In this document: one piece after another, positions 8,901 to 17,455 of the stretch
How positions within the stretch are numbered: position 1 is the stretch's first letter
Layout of the letters: the number at the start of each line of letters is the position of its first letter
Source of the DNA: Blastopirellula sediminis
Lineage (GTDB): Bacteria > Planctomycetota > Planctomycetia > Pirellulales > Pirellulaceae
DNA: 64,000 nt
Reading direction: 5' to 3'
Assembly (NCBI RefSeq): GCF_020966755.1
Contig: NZ_JAJKFT010000010.1
Coordinates: 3,539,513 to 3,603,512, forward strand
Position numbers and translations under genes: made by a program
The notes under the pieces: model-generated
Database searches by the model: none
What the model saw: only the letters and a program-made list of their open reading frames with translations
Told to the model about the DNA's origin: nothing

Positions 8901-8966
8901 CTCCTTGGGAAGCAGGTTGCTTTTCAGCAACAATTTCCAGAAGTCGTGGGTGTTAACGACGGCCAT
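5919..8966 (-). CDS. Membrane-anchored Ser/Thr kinase-like protein, probable pseudokinase
   Basis: A 1015-residue protein. A small helical N-terminal domain (1-65) precedes a protein-kinase fold (about 70-335) with recognisable landmarks: APE at 244-246, DVYSLG at 259-264 and a C-lobe pattern. The catalytic loop HRD..N is replaced by Gln198-Gly199-Asn200 with LTPDALWL after it, and the DFG motif is absent (KVMNNP). Phosphotransfer is therefore unlikely. A Pro/Gly/Met/Ala-rich linker with APGMPMPG and PVAAPVA repeats spans about 360-445. One transmembrane helix lies at 472-491, and the large extracytoplasmic part ends in an STN-like segment. ATG start at 8966; first gene of an operon with the zinc-ribbon protein. 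Likely a signalling or scaffold protein, not an active kinase. Confidence 0.88.
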   Translation of the reverse strand: MAVVNTHDFWKLLLKSNLLPKERCQQLHESFKQHAGGDADSKKLAKWLIGESAITPYQARVLLGGKSGPFQLGAYRLIDRVDSGPLAGAYHAEHIESGHPVLLHKVPKMTIADAPLWAVVQQQIRSRCATPHPHLWRCFELFEIGGNNFFLATEEPTGNPLQESRPGPGQPVPAADCARLVRQATLAIDRLHSMGIIQGNLTPDALWLEANGNLKVMNNPLDLPQAADWSKADEATLRRADYSAPELATPGTPPTRLSDVYSLGCILFDLLTGNPPFAGGDLNQKFSRHAAEPVAQAPQIPPQMFQTLAYMMAKSPTVRYQTAGDVANALGALVDPSQLNPPVVTAPATLGAYMQSLPQVTPPPSATPPQGMPQHFSPPTAAPFPGAPGMPMPGAPGMPMPGAPPMMPGYGAPPMATPVATPVAAPVAAPVATPVGAPVAAAAVPGAIQGESRATSLAERARKKKQVKRITQLVVLAILAIGMGGAGIWVLQNMPGENGDVADNDPTPVTVDPSNPPTIPGGGGNTNPPPTPQTGGEMPVQLIADDQQTLWASPTQGAAITLEGLPSGVKSVLTLRVDDLTGSEAGRKALEALGPQFNAAWKGWETTSGFSWSEVETATFGYGPTTPAAQPTIVVRLKGPTNLMSKWGGAQSVGQAPSQYFKLGAWSFYPLPTESGRGFAMGADSDIAAIAATGGAAPTLPLEMEQLRRSSDDERTLNLLFDARYLQSPQSPLSSGALAGLKEPVGWFLGDMIQAGLVSCQLDATNCYTEGRFIGSLAAEPFGLAESLRARILGGSKLVANTIAQLGPTPYWQSLGGKFPTMLEFAHKFARTGADGKQAVINIALPSYAAPNLLAAAELTISASTSGSGAAGPTAVAGGGGGANDQSVEGKLKKKISLAFPQNSLDFAMRDFGDELGAPVKLLGGDLQLDGITQNQQIRQFNMMDQPAEEVLIALLMKANPVTTVTAPNEADQKLVYVIAPDPENPDGDKVILITTRAQAAKKKYELPAPFQLKK

Positions 8967-9150
8967 GCGCTCGGAAGTTTTTCGAGGTGGGAAGCTTGGG
9001 TTGGAAACAGGGCGTCAGCCGCAGTTAAGTCTCTGTAATTCTTTAGCTTACATTCTTTTGACGTATCTCGGCAAAGAGAATGCAAAAATAGGACGCAACT
9101 GCGTTCTTCGCTCCCTCAGGGTTATATACGCAACTGGTTGTAGCAATTAT

Positions 9151-9177
9151 TCACCCCTCCGCCTATTTCGAGGGGGT
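9151..9177 (-). terminator. Possible hairpin after threonine aldolase gene
   Basis: ACCCCTC at 9151 and GAGGGGGT ending at 9177 can pair around an AT-rich loop, just past the aldolase stop codon. There is no T-run after it on the minus strand, so intrinsic termination is doubtful. Confidence 0.3.
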
Positions 9178-9186
9178 TAAGTTGCG

Positions 9187-10215
9187 TTAACTTCCCAGCT
9201 TTTTCAAGATCTGGCCCGCCTCTTCGATCTGGGGGCGAGCGACGTCGAGATGGGTCACCGCGCGAACTCCTTGGCCGCTGATCGCCATCATGGCGACGCC
9301 GGCCTCCTTGAGTTGAGAGACGAACTGGGCCGCGGTGCCGATTTTCGGATCGACCTGGAAAATCACAATGTTGGTGTCGACCGTCTCCGGCGTCAGCGAC
9401 AGATGGGCCGATTCGCGAATCGCCGCGGCCAGAACCTGGGCGTGCTCGTGATCGTAGACCAGACGTTCGCGATGGTGCTGAAGTCCATAGAGGGCCCCCG
9501 CCGCGATGACGCCGGCTTGTCGCATGCCGCCGCCGAATAGCTTGCGATGGCGACGCGCTTCTCGCATCATGTCGGCCGGACCTGCGAGACACGAACCGAC
9601 CGGAGCTCCGAGTCCCTTGCTAAAGCAGACGCTGACTGTGTCAAAGTGCTGGCTCCAATCGGCCAGTGAGATGCCGGTCGCCGCGACGGCATTGAAGAGC
9701 CTCGCCCCATCCAAGTGAGTGATCAGCCCGGCGTCGTGCGCCCAGCGGCAGATTTTCTCGACGTTTTCGTACGGCTGAATCTTGCCGGCGCCACGATTGT
9801 GCGTGTTTTCGAGACAAACCAGGCGCGTTCGGACCATGTGGTCGTTTTCGGGACGGATCAGTCCGTTGTTCAGCTGCTCCGGTTTGAGAACGCCATATTC
9901 CCCTTCGATCGTGCGCGTCGCGATGCCGCTCAGCTGGGCGAAGGCCGCTTGCTCATAGTTGTACACATGGCAACCGACTTCGCAGATGAACTCGTCCCCA
10001 GGCTTGCAGTGGATCCGGATTGCGATCTGGTTGGTCATGCTGCCGGACGGCATGTAAACGGCCGCTTCTTTTCCCAACAGCTCGGCGGTCATCCGCTCCA
10101 GACGGTCGACGGTCGGATCGATGTCGATCACGGCGTCTCCCACTTCGGCGTTGGCCATCGCGGTGCGCATAGTCGGGGTCGGTTGCGTGACGGTATCGCT
10201 GCGGAGGTCGATCAT
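9187..10215 (-). CDS. ltaE: Low-specificity L-threonine aldolase
   Basis: PLP-dependent fold-type I enzyme that cleaves threonine or allo-threonine to glycine and acetaldehyde. The 342-residue protein begins [14 protein letters not shown], the family hallmark. It carries the substrate loop [15 protein letters not shown], the cofactor aspartate in HLDGAR (Asp169, Arg172), and the Schiff-base lysine Lys200 in [12 protein letters not shown]. Length is normal. The gene stands alone, divergent from rlmKL, with about 180 bases between them. ATG start at 10215. Confidence 0.95.
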   Translation of the reverse strand: MIDLRSDTVTQPTPTMRTAMANAEVGDAVIDIDPTVDRLERMTAELLGKEAAVYMPSGSMTNQIAIRIHCKPGDEFICEVGCHVYNYEQAAFAQLSGIATRTIEGEYGVLKPEQLNNGLIRPENDHMVRTRLVCLENTHNRGAGKIQPYENVEKICRWAHDAGLITHLDGARLFNAVAATGISLADWSQHFDTVSVCFSKGLGAPVGSCLAGPADMMREARRHRKLFGGGMRQAGVIAAGALYGLQHHRERLVYDHEHAQVLAAAIRESAHLSLTPETVDTNIVIFQVDPKIGTAAQFVSQLKEAGVAMMAISGQGVRAVTHLDVARPQIEEAGQILKKLGS

Positions 10216-10397
10216 GGCGGCGCCTTCTGGGCGGAAGTGAGGCGAAAAAGGGAAGTTCCGTCCTTCAATTATCCGCTTTCTGCGCCAACAGCCAAGCCGA
10301 CGGGGGATTGGGGGCTATCGGAGTCATTCGCCAAGCGGCCCCAATCGAGTAGGATGAACGGTTTCCCCGCAGCCTTCCGCTAGCCGCAGAGAGTCCT

Positions 10398-12587
10398 TTG
10401 GACGACGCTTACGACTTATTGGCCGCCGCCGCGTTCGGCATCGAGAAGGTCGCTGCGCGCCAGATCGAACAACTGGGCTATGAACCGAAGATCATCGGCT
10501 CGGGAAAAATCTTGTTCCGCGGCACAATGGCCGACGTCGCGAAGACCAATCTTTGGCTCCGGACCGCCGATCGCGTCTTGATCCGTTTGGGAGCGTTCAA
10601 GGCGGATGACTTTGGACTCTTGTTCGACGGCGTGCGGGCGCTACCGTGGGAAAAGTTCATCCCGGCCGACGGCTGCTTTCCGGTCAACGGACGTTCGCTG
10701 AAGTCGCAACTTTCGAGCGTCCCTGCTTGCCAGAAGATCGTGAAGAAGGCGATCGTCGAACGACTCTTGGCCGAGCATGGCGTCAGCGAGCTTCCCGAAA
10801 CCGGTCCCCGAATCACGGTCGAAGTGGCGCTGCTGGAAGACGAAGCGACGCTCACCATCGACACGACCGGCGCCAGTTTGCACAAGCGCGGCTATCGCAA
10901 GTTGGTCGGTCCGGCGCCGCTGAAAGAGACGCTCGCCGCCGCGCTGATCGACCTGAGCTACTGGAAGCCGGGGCGTCCGCTAATCGATCCGTTCTGCGGC
11001 AGCGGCACGATTCCGATCGAAGCGGCGCTGATCGCGCGAAACTTCGCCCCCGGTTTGACGCGCGAGTTCGACTTTGAAAGTTGGCCCCTCACCTCGCCCG
11101 AGATGATGTCGGACCTGCGAGCCGACGCTCGTAAGGCGAAGCTCAAAAAGCTCGATCGGCCGCTCCTGGGATTTGATACCGACGCTGACGTCTTGAAACT
11201 GGCTCGCCAACATGCCAACACCGCCGGCGTGGCGCACGATGTGATTTTCGAGCAACGCGACTTCCGCGATCTGCGCAGCGATGACGAATATGGCTGCGTC
11301 ATCACCAATCCGCCCTATGGCGAGCGGATCGGCGAACGCCGCGAACTGATCGAGCTTTATAGGTCGTTCCCGCATGTGCTGCGGCATTTGCCGACATGGT
11401 CGCACTATGTGCTGACCGCCGAGTCGCAGTTTGAACGCTTGATCGGACAGAGCGCCGATCGCCGCCGGAAGATTTACAACGGCCGGATCGAGTGCCAGCT
11501 TTATCAGTTCTTCGGGCCGCGTCCGCCGAAAACTGAACAGGCTCCGGCGGAGGCCGAAGTTGAAACGGTCGACGTCGACGATACGCCGCAGGAAGTGAAG
11601 ATCGAAGCGGCGCCGATGCCGGCCTTTGGCGGGCTAACGGCGAAAGCGGACGAACAGGCCGAACTGTTCACCAATCGCTTGGTCAAGCTTCAGCGTCACT
11701 TGCGCCGCTGGCCGAAGCGCGGGATCTATTGCTATCGCTTGTATGAACGTGACATTCCGGAGATCCCGCTCGTCGTCGATCGCTATCACGATTACTTGCA
11801 TCTGAGCGAATACGAACGCCCTCACGATCGGACGCCGGCGCAACATGCGGAGTGGCTCGATCGGATGGCCGACGTCGCGGCCGATGCGCTGGAGATCCCG
11901 CGCGAGAATGTCTTCGGCAAGACCCGCGTCGTCCAGCGCGGCGATCAACAGCATGAGCGGCAAGATGACCGCCGCGTGACGATCGACGCCGAAGAAGGTG
12001 GATTGAAGTTCGAGGTCAATCTTTCGGACTACGTCGATACCGGGTTGTTCCTCGATCACCGCGTCGCGCGCGGCATGGTGCGGGATGAGGCGAAGGGAAA
12101 GCATTTTCTCAATCTCTTCTGCTACACCGGCGCCTTTTCGGTTTACGCCGCCGATGGCGGAGCGGCCAGCACTACGTCGGTCGACCTTTCGCCCACCTAC
12201 CTGGCGTGGGCTGATCGCAACTTGCGGCGAAATGGGTTCCGTGGTCCCGAGCATCGATTGCTGCAGGGGGACGTGATGGAATGGTTGCGGGCTCCGGTCG
12301 AAGAGACGTACGACTTGGCGGTGATCGACGTGCCGACCTTCTCCAACAGCAAGCGAACCGAGACGGTCTGGGACGTCCAGCAGGACTATGTCGAGGCGCT
12401 CGAGCTGCTGATCGACCGGATGGCGCCGGAGGGGGTGATCTACTTTTCGACCAACTTCCGCCGGTTCAAATTCGACGAATCGCTTTTCGAGGGGGTCTCG
12501 ATTCGGGAGATCTCGAAACGGACCGTCCCCGAAGATTTCCGGAATAAACGAATCCATCGCTGTTGGCGGATGGTCGTTCGCCCCTAG
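10398..12587 (+). CDS. rlmL: Bifunctional 23S rRNA methyltransferase RlmKL
   Basis: Fusion of two rRNA methyltransferases acting on 23S rRNA (m2G2445 and m7G2069 in E. coli numbering). The N-terminal half has a ferredoxin-like/THUMP region, then a SAM-binding domain with DPFCGSGTIPIEAA and the catalytic NPPYGERIGE. The C-terminal half has the RlmK Rossmann domain with HFLNLFCYTGAFSVYAA and DLSPTYLAW. At 729 residues it is slightly longer than the E. coli fusion, owing to a Glu/Val/Asp-rich linker between the halves. The start is a TTG at 10398; no better in-frame start precedes the conserved N-terminus. It reads towards hisD, 107 bases downstream of its stop. Confidence 0.93.
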   Translation: MDDAYDLLAAAAFGIEKVAARQIEQLGYEPKIIGSGKILFRGTMADVAKTNLWLRTADRVLIRLGAFKADDFGLLFDGVRALPWEKFIPADGCFPVNGRSLKSQLSSVPACQKIVKKAIVERLLAEHGVSELPETGPRITVEVALLEDEATLTIDTTGASLHKRGYRKLVGPAPLKETLAAALIDLSYWKPGRPLIDPFCGSGTIPIEAALIARNFAPGLTREFDFESWPLTSPEMMSDLRADARKAKLKKLDRPLLGFDTDADVLKLARQHANTAGVAHDVIFEQRDFRDLRSDDEYGCVITNPPYGERIGERRELIELYRSFPHVLRHLPTWSHYVLTAESQFERLIGQSADRRRKIYNGRIECQLYQFFGPRPPKTEQAPAEAEVETVDVDDTPQEVKIEAAPMPAFGGLTAKADEQAELFTNRLVKLQRHLRRWPKRGIYCYRLYERDIPEIPLVVDRYHDYLHLSEYERPHDRTPAQHAEWLDRMADVAADALEIPRENVFGKTRVVQRGDQQHERQDDRRVTIDAEEGGLKFEVNLSDYVDTGLFLDHRVARGMVRDEAKGKHFLNLFCYTGAFSVYAADGGAASTTSVDLSPTYLAWADRNLRRNGFRGPEHRLLQGDVMEWLRAPVEETYDLAVIDVPTFSNSKRTETVWDVQQDYVEALELLIDRMAPEGVIYFSTNFRRFKFDESLFEGVSIREISKRTVPEDFRNKRIHRCWRMVVRP

Positions 12588-12694
12588 TTTGGGCGGGGGC
12601 TACCCTTTCGTGATCGACCTCCAGCGAACAAAATGGGACTCTTCCCTGTCCTGTGGACCGACTTCCCACCTTTGTAACGCCGCTTGAAAGCCCG

Positions 12695-14056
12695 ATGGCC
12701 GAAATCGCTTTGAACATCGCTCGTATCGACGCCCGGCAGGACGACGTCGCCGCACGTCTGGCCGAACTTCGCGAAAAGCTGAGCCCCCGCGGAAACGTGG
12801 TGAGCGAAGCAGGCCGCCGCCGAACGATCGAAACGTTTGGCGAGCCCCTCTCGCCGCAGCAAGTGGTCGAGCGAATCTGTCACGAAGTGCAGACCGAAGG
12901 CCTGGCCGCCGTCCTCCGTTACAGCGAAAAGCTGGACGGCAAGAAGCTGACGGCCGAAACGATTCGCGTTCCGCAGGCCGAGCTGGAAGCGGCGCATGCC
13001 GCCGCGGCGCCCGAGTTTCTGGAAACGATCCGCAAGATCCGTGAGAACATCTGGGAGTTCCAAACGGCGATCCTGCACAAAGACGTGCAAGTTGATCGGC
13101 CCGACGGCATCTTCCTCCGCCAGCGTTACTTGCCGCTGCAGCGAGCCGGGCTTTGCGTTCCTGGCGGCGCGGCCGCGTATCCTTCGACCGTGCTGATGAC
13201 CGCCGTACCGGCTTTGGCGGCTGGCGTCAAAGAACTGGTCGTCGTCGCTCCGCCGACTCCGTTTGGTTCGTACAACGCGGACCTGCTGGCGACCTGTCAT
13301 GAACTGGGCGTAACCGAAGTCTATCGAATGGGGGGCGCTCAAGCGGTCGCCGCAATGGCTTACGGCGTCGAAGGGATTCCGCAGGTCGACAAGATTGTCG
13401 GTCCCGGCAACTTGTTCGTCGCACTGGCGAAGAAGCATGTCTATGGCGAAGTCGATATCGACTCGATCGCTGGGCCGAGCGAAGTGGTGGTGATCGCCGA
13501 CGAGACGACTCGCGCTGACTACACCGCCGCCGACTTGCTCGCGCAAGCCGAACACGCACCGGGCGCCAGTATCTTGATCACCTGGAGTCCTGAGACGCTG
13601 GAAGCGACTTACGCCGAGCTGAATCGTCAGGTCGCATTGCTCGAACGTTGCGATCTGACGGTGCAGAGCCTGGAAGCGTTCGGCTGTTTGATCTTGGCCG
13701 AAAGCGAAGAGCAGGCCTGCCAACTGGCCAATGAGATCGCGCCGGAGCATCTGCACATCGCCACCGACAGTGCGGAGTCGCTGCTCGACAAGATTCCCAG
13801 CGCCGGGGCGACCTTCCTGGGGAATTACGCTCCGGTGGCGCTCGGCGACTATGCTGCGGGACCTTCGCACGTGTTGCCGACGGGCGGAACGGCTCGCTGG
13901 GCGAGCGGACTTTCGGCCAACGATTTTCTCCGCTCCAGCAGCGTGATTCATTACACCGAGGCGGGCATTCGCGCGATTGCCCCGCACGTGCAGCGAATGG
14001 CGGACAAAGAAGGGCTGACCGCCCACCGCCGCAGCGTTGATATTCGCGTTTCCTAA
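12695..14056 (+). CDS. hisD: Histidinol dehydrogenase
   Basis: Oxidises L-histidinol to L-histidine in two NAD-dependent steps, the end of histidine synthesis. The 453-residue protein shows the family blocks: QRYLPLQRAGLCVPGGAAAYPST, GGAQAVAAMAYG, KIVGPGNLFVALAK, DSIAGPSEVVVIAD, the zinc-site region LLAQAEHAPGA and GPSHVLPTGGTARW. A GTG at 12653 would add 14 residues; the ATG at 12695 has a purine-rich stretch (GAAAG) just upstream and fits the family start better. It is the first of three his genes in a row; hisC begins 24 bases after its stop. Confidence 0.95.
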   Translation: MAEIALNIARIDARQDDVAARLAELREKLSPRGNVVSEAGRRRTIETFGEPLSPQQVVERICHEVQTEGLAAVLRYSEKLDGKKLTAETIRVPQAELEAAHAAAAPEFLETIRKIRENIWEFQTAILHKDVQVDRPDGIFLRQRYLPLQRAGLCVPGGAAAYPSTVLMTAVPALAAGVKELVVVAPPTPFGSYNADLLATCHELGVTEVYRMGGAQAVAAMAYGVEGIPQVDKIVGPGNLFVALAKKHVYGEVDIDSIAGPSEVVVIADETTRADYTAADLLAQAEHAPGASILITWSPETLEATYAELNRQVALLERCDLTVQSLEAFGCLILAESEEQACQLANEIAPEHLHIATDSAESLLDKIPSAGATFLGNYAPVALGDYAAGPSHVLPTGGTARWASGLSANDFLRSSSVIHYTEAGIRAIAPHVQRMADKEGLTAHRRSVDIRVS

Positions 14057-14080
14057 TTCTCCTACCTTCGAGTCTGCGCT

Positions 14081-15142
14081 ATGTCTTTCGTGCGACCTGA
14101 GATCGACGCGATGGCCGGCTATGTGCCGGGCGAACAGCCGCAAGCCGGCAAGTTCATCAAGCTGAACACCAACGAAAATCCGTATCCGCCGTCGGCCGCG
14201 GTCAATCGCGCGATCAAAGAACGTCTCGATCAGGGACTCGAACGTTATCCCGATCCGATGGCGACCTCGTTTCGGATGCGTGCCGCCGAAGTGCTCGGCG
14301 TTGAGCCTGACTGGATCCTCTGCGGTAACGGCAGCGACGATATTCTGACGATCGTGACTCGCGCTTTCGTCGGTACCGGCCAATGGCTGCGTCTGCCGAC
14401 CCCCAGCTACGTCTTGTACAAGACGCTGGCCGAGATCCAAGGCGCCGATAGCGAAGAGATCGCATTCAACGACGATTGGTCGTTGCCTGAAGCTTTTTCG
14501 ACCGGCAGCAATCAGTTGCGGCTCGCCTTCCTGCCGAACCCCAACAGTCCCTCCGGTACGGTCGTTCCCAAAGATCAAATCGCCGCGGCGGCCGATGCGC
14601 TCCCCTGCCCTTTGCTGGTTGACGAAGCGTATGTCGATTTCGCCAATGAGAACTGCATCGACCTGGTGAAGCAGAACGACAAGGTTCTGGTGTCCCGCAC
14701 GCTGAGCAAGTCGTATGCTCTCGCCGGACTCCGGTTTGGTTATGTCGTCGCCCAGCCGCATGTGATCGCTCAGTTGATGAAGGTAAAGGACTCGTACAAC
14801 TGCGACGCCCTGTCGATCGCCGGCGCTACGGCCGCGATTGACGACCAGGAATGGCTCCGGACGAATCGGGCGAAGGTGATCAAAACGCGGCAGCGGATGA
14901 CCGATAAAATGCGTGAAATCGGTTTCACCGTACCTGACTCGCAGGCAAATTTCGTCTGGGGGACCTACCCCGGGAAGAATCTGAAGGCGCTGTACGAGTT
15001 TCTCAAACAGAATCGAGTGCTTGTCCGATACATGCACTATCCGAATTACGAACCGGGAATTCGCATCTCGGTCGGCGGCGAAGATCAAATTGACGCCTGT
15101 CTGATGTTGATCGAAACCGCGTTGGCTCAAGGAATCGCTTAA
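14081..15142 (+). CDS. hisC: Histidinol-phosphate aminotransferase
   Basis: PLP enzyme transferring an amino group from glutamate to imidazole-acetol phosphate. The 353-residue protein has [12 protein letters not shown] near the N-terminus, GNGSDDIL for cofactor phosphate binding, [16 protein letters not shown], the Schiff-base lysine in [17 protein letters not shown], and a C-terminal RISVG arginine motif. It is followed by hisB after one base, so the two are surely translated from one message. Confidence 0.96.
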   Translation: MSFVRPEIDAMAGYVPGEQPQAGKFIKLNTNENPYPPSAAVNRAIKERLDQGLERYPDPMATSFRMRAAEVLGVEPDWILCGNGSDDILTIVTRAFVGTGQWLRLPTPSYVLYKTLAEIQGADSEEIAFNDDWSLPEAFSTGSNQLRLAFLPNPNSPSGTVVPKDQIAAAADALPCPLLVDEAYVDFANENCIDLVKQNDKVLVSRTLSKSYALAGLRFGYVVAQPHVIAQLMKVKDSYNCDALSIAGATAAIDDQEWLRTNRAKVIKTRQRMTDKMREIGFTVPDSQANFVWGTYPGKNLKALYEFLKQNRVLVRYMHYPNYEPGIRISVGGEDQIDACLMLIETALAQGIA

Positions 15143-15143
15143 G

Positions 15144-15737
15144 ATGTCGCGCACCGCGAAAATCAGCCGTCAAACGGCCGAAACGCAAATCGAACTGGAA
15201 CTGAACCTCGACGGCGAGGGGAAAAGCGAAATCTCGACCGGCGTCGGCTTCTTCGACCACATGCTCGAGTTGTTCACGCGGCATGGTTGCTTCGATCTGA
15301 AGGTCAAAGCGAACGGCGACTTGCACGTCGATCAGCACCACACCGTCGAAGACGTCGGCATCTGCTTGGGCCAGGCGATTCGCCAGGCGATCGGCGACAA
15401 GAAGGGAATTCGCCGCTACGGGCACTTCACGTTGCCGATGGAAGAGACCCTGTGCACCACGGCGATCGATCTGTCGGGACGCTACTTCCTGGTCTTCAAC
15501 GCTCAGTTCCATTCCCCGAAGATCGGCGAGTTCGATAGCGAACTGGTCGAAGACTTCTGGCAATCGACGGCGGCGAACGCCCTCTGCAATCTGCACGTCA
15601 ACGTCTTCTATAGCCGCAACAGCCACCACGTCGCCGAAGCGATCTTCAAATCGGCCGCTCGGGCGCTGCGAATGGCGGTGGAACACGACCCGCGGATGCC
15701 GGGCGTTCCGAGCACCAAGGGAACGTTGTCGGAATAG
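15144..15737 (+). CDS. hisB: Imidazoleglycerol-phosphate dehydratase
   Basis: Dehydrates imidazole glycerol phosphate to imidazole-acetol phosphate, the step before HisC. The monofunctional 197-residue form carries GVGFFDHML, the metal-binding [10 protein letters not shown] and the later [10 protein letters not shown]. No phosphatase domain is fused. It is the last gene of the hisD-hisC-hisB run and is followed by a terminator hairpin. Confidence 0.96.
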   Translation: MSRTAKISRQTAETQIELELNLDGEGKSEISTGVGFFDHMLELFTRHGCFDLKVKANGDLHVDQHHTVEDVGICLGQAIRQAIGDKKGIRRYGHFTLPMEETLCTTAIDLSGRYFLVFNAQFHSPKIGEFDSELVEDFWQSTAANALCNLHVNVFYSRNSHHVAEAIFKSAARALRMAVEHDPRMPGVPSTKGTLSE

Positions 15738-15818
15738 CGCAACGCGGCAATTCAATTGGCATTGGTTGTAGCGTTTGCTTCCTGCAACGCTTGCGGTTTT
15801 AGCGAAGTTCAATAAAAA

Positions 15819-15850
15819 ACGGCTGATCATTCGTCCGAATGACCAGCCGT
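15819..15850. terminator. Bidirectional terminator between hisB and the phosphofructokinase gene
   Basis: ACGGCTG at 15819 pairs with CAGCCGT ending at 15850, and the stem continues through TCATTCG/CGAATGA after one mismatch. It is flanked by an A-run on the left and a T-run (GTTTTTC) on the right, so it can serve both converging genes. Confidence 0.85.
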
Positions 15851-15878
15851 TCTGTTTTTCAATCTCTGACCTAGGCAA

Positions 15879-17174
15879 CTAGTCGTTGATATAGGTCTCG
15901 AGGAACCGAGCCAAGCGGTGGAAGTCGCTCATCGGGTTGATGTAGCGGACGACCGTGACCAGGGTCTTCGGATCGACCAGGTTCTCGAACGCCACGTAGT
16001 GCAGGTTCAGCTGGCCCGAGACCGAGACCATCACGCCGTTCAGGCCTTCTTCGACCAGGGCGCGGTAGGCGCCGACGCCGAGTTGGCTGCCGAGCATCAC
16101 GTCGAAGGCGTGCGGCTTCGAGCAGCGGGCTTCGTAGCCGAGCTGGAGGCCGGTCACTTTGCGGCCGCGGCCGGTCTGTTCTTCGTAACGCTTCGAGATC
16201 CACTTGGCGAATTGGCGGCCAAGGCTCACGTCGGTGATCGAGATGTGGCCGTGGTCGTCGCGTTTGATCCCTTCCAGGTATTCCGGCGGTAGCAGTTCGG
16301 CCAGGCCTTCGGCCAGGATGATCACGCCGAAACGTTTGCCTTCGGCTTCGCGGGCGAGCATCGTTTTGACGATGCGATCAACCACTTTCTCGACGTTCAT
16401 CACCTTCTTGATGCGGCCGTCGACTTCTTCTTCCCGGGCGACGTAGTCGCCGGTAATGTCTTCGACGCTGATCACCAAGCTCGCTTCGCCGGCGATCGCG
16501 GTACCGTACGGCAGCCAGCCGGCGCTGCGGCCCATGCATTCGACCAGGAAGTAGGCCTGCCCCGCTTCCGCATCGTAAAGCAGGTTGCGGATTTCGTTGG
16601 CCAGGAAGTCGACTGCGGTGAAGTAACCGAACGTGAAGTCGATCCCCATGTAGTCGTTGTCGATCGTCTTCGGCAAGTGAACGACCGGGATCTTGTGGCT
16701 ACCTTCCGGCAGCGTCTCTTGGTACATCTTGAACTTGTTGGCGGTCTTCAGCGTATCGTCGCCGCCGATCGAGATCAGCGCGTCGACGCCGAGCGAGCAA
16801 AGGGCTTCGTAGACCGTCTTCAGCGGCTTGGAGCGTTCCGGATCGCTCAAGTGATCGGGGTGCGAGACCTGCTTGCCCGGGTTGGCGCGAGCGGTGCCGA
16901 TCATGATCCCCTGCTGAGCGCGAGACCGCGACAGAGCCTGGTGATCGAGCATGATGTAGTCGCGGCCGAGCTCCATCGGGCGGTCTTCGCCGAACTGCAT
17001 CAGGTTCGAGTAGCCGTGCTTAATGCCGAGCACTTCGACGTCGTTGCGGAGGAACGAAACCGCCGCGGTCGAAATCACCGCATTGGCGGCCGGCGCCGGA
17101 CCACCGGCGAACAGGATCGCCACACGGCGGAAGTTGTGTTGCTTTTTCGGGGGACGTGCCAGCGTGTTCGACAT
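15879..17174 (-). CDS. 6-phosphofructokinase, pyrophosphate-dependent type
   Basis: Phosphorylates fructose 6-phosphate in glycolysis. The 431-residue protein has AILFAGGPAPAANAVI at the N-terminus, GGDDT at 137-141 and PKTIDND at 168-174, MGRSAGWLPYG and LGYEARC. Family knowledge: aspartate in place of glycine in GGDDT together with the lysine of PKTIDND marks enzymes that use pyrophosphate rather than ATP. That would make the step reversible. Length is above the 320 residues of bacterial ATP enzymes and suits PPi-type members. Single gene, ATG start at 17174, convergent with hisB. Confidence 0.9.
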   Translation of the reverse strand: MSNTLARPPKKQHNFRRVAILFAGGPAPAANAVISTAAVSFLRNDVEVLGIKHGYSNLMQFGEDRPMELGRDYIMLDHQALSRSRAQQGIMIGTARANPGKQVSHPDHLSDPERSKPLKTVYEALCSLGVDALISIGGDDTLKTANKFKMYQETLPEGSHKIPVVHLPKTIDNDYMGIDFTFGYFTAVDFLANEIRNLLYDAEAGQAYFLVECMGRSAGWLPYGTAIAGEASLVISVEDITGDYVAREEEVDGRIKKVMNVEKVVDRIVKTMLAREAEGKRFGVIILAEGLAELLPPEYLEGIKRDDHGHISITDVSLGRQFAKWISKRYEEQTGRGRKVTGLQLGYEARCSKPHAFDVMLGSQLGVGAYRALVEEGLNGVMVSVSGQLNLHYVAFENLVDPKTLVTVVRYINPMSDFHRLARFLETYIND

Positions 17175-17455
17175 GGGTGACTCCTGACGGACCGGTGAAA
17201 GCGGACGCGTTTCGGCGTATTTGGTAACTACTGCCGATTTTGCGGCAGGGAGAGTAACGATTTGATTGTATTGAGCGGGGGCTGCGCCACAAGTTTACCC
17301 ACTTTACGCTGGGGTTTAAAATTTCCCCCTGCTGACGAGTCAGGCGACCGTATGGGAAACCTGACGCCGCAACAGCGATGGTGAGGCGCTGCGTTGCGCG
17401 TTGAAGAACGAGCGCAAACGCAAAATTTTTATTCGCATGTCGTAGCGGCGGCCCG

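Noticed and set aside
12584-15154. An 856-codon open frame on the minus strand, antisense to hisD and hisC
   Set aside because: It lies opposite well-supported his genes, and its protein is Arg/Gln/Asp-rich without any family pattern. Long antisense frames are common here because of GC-biased third positions.
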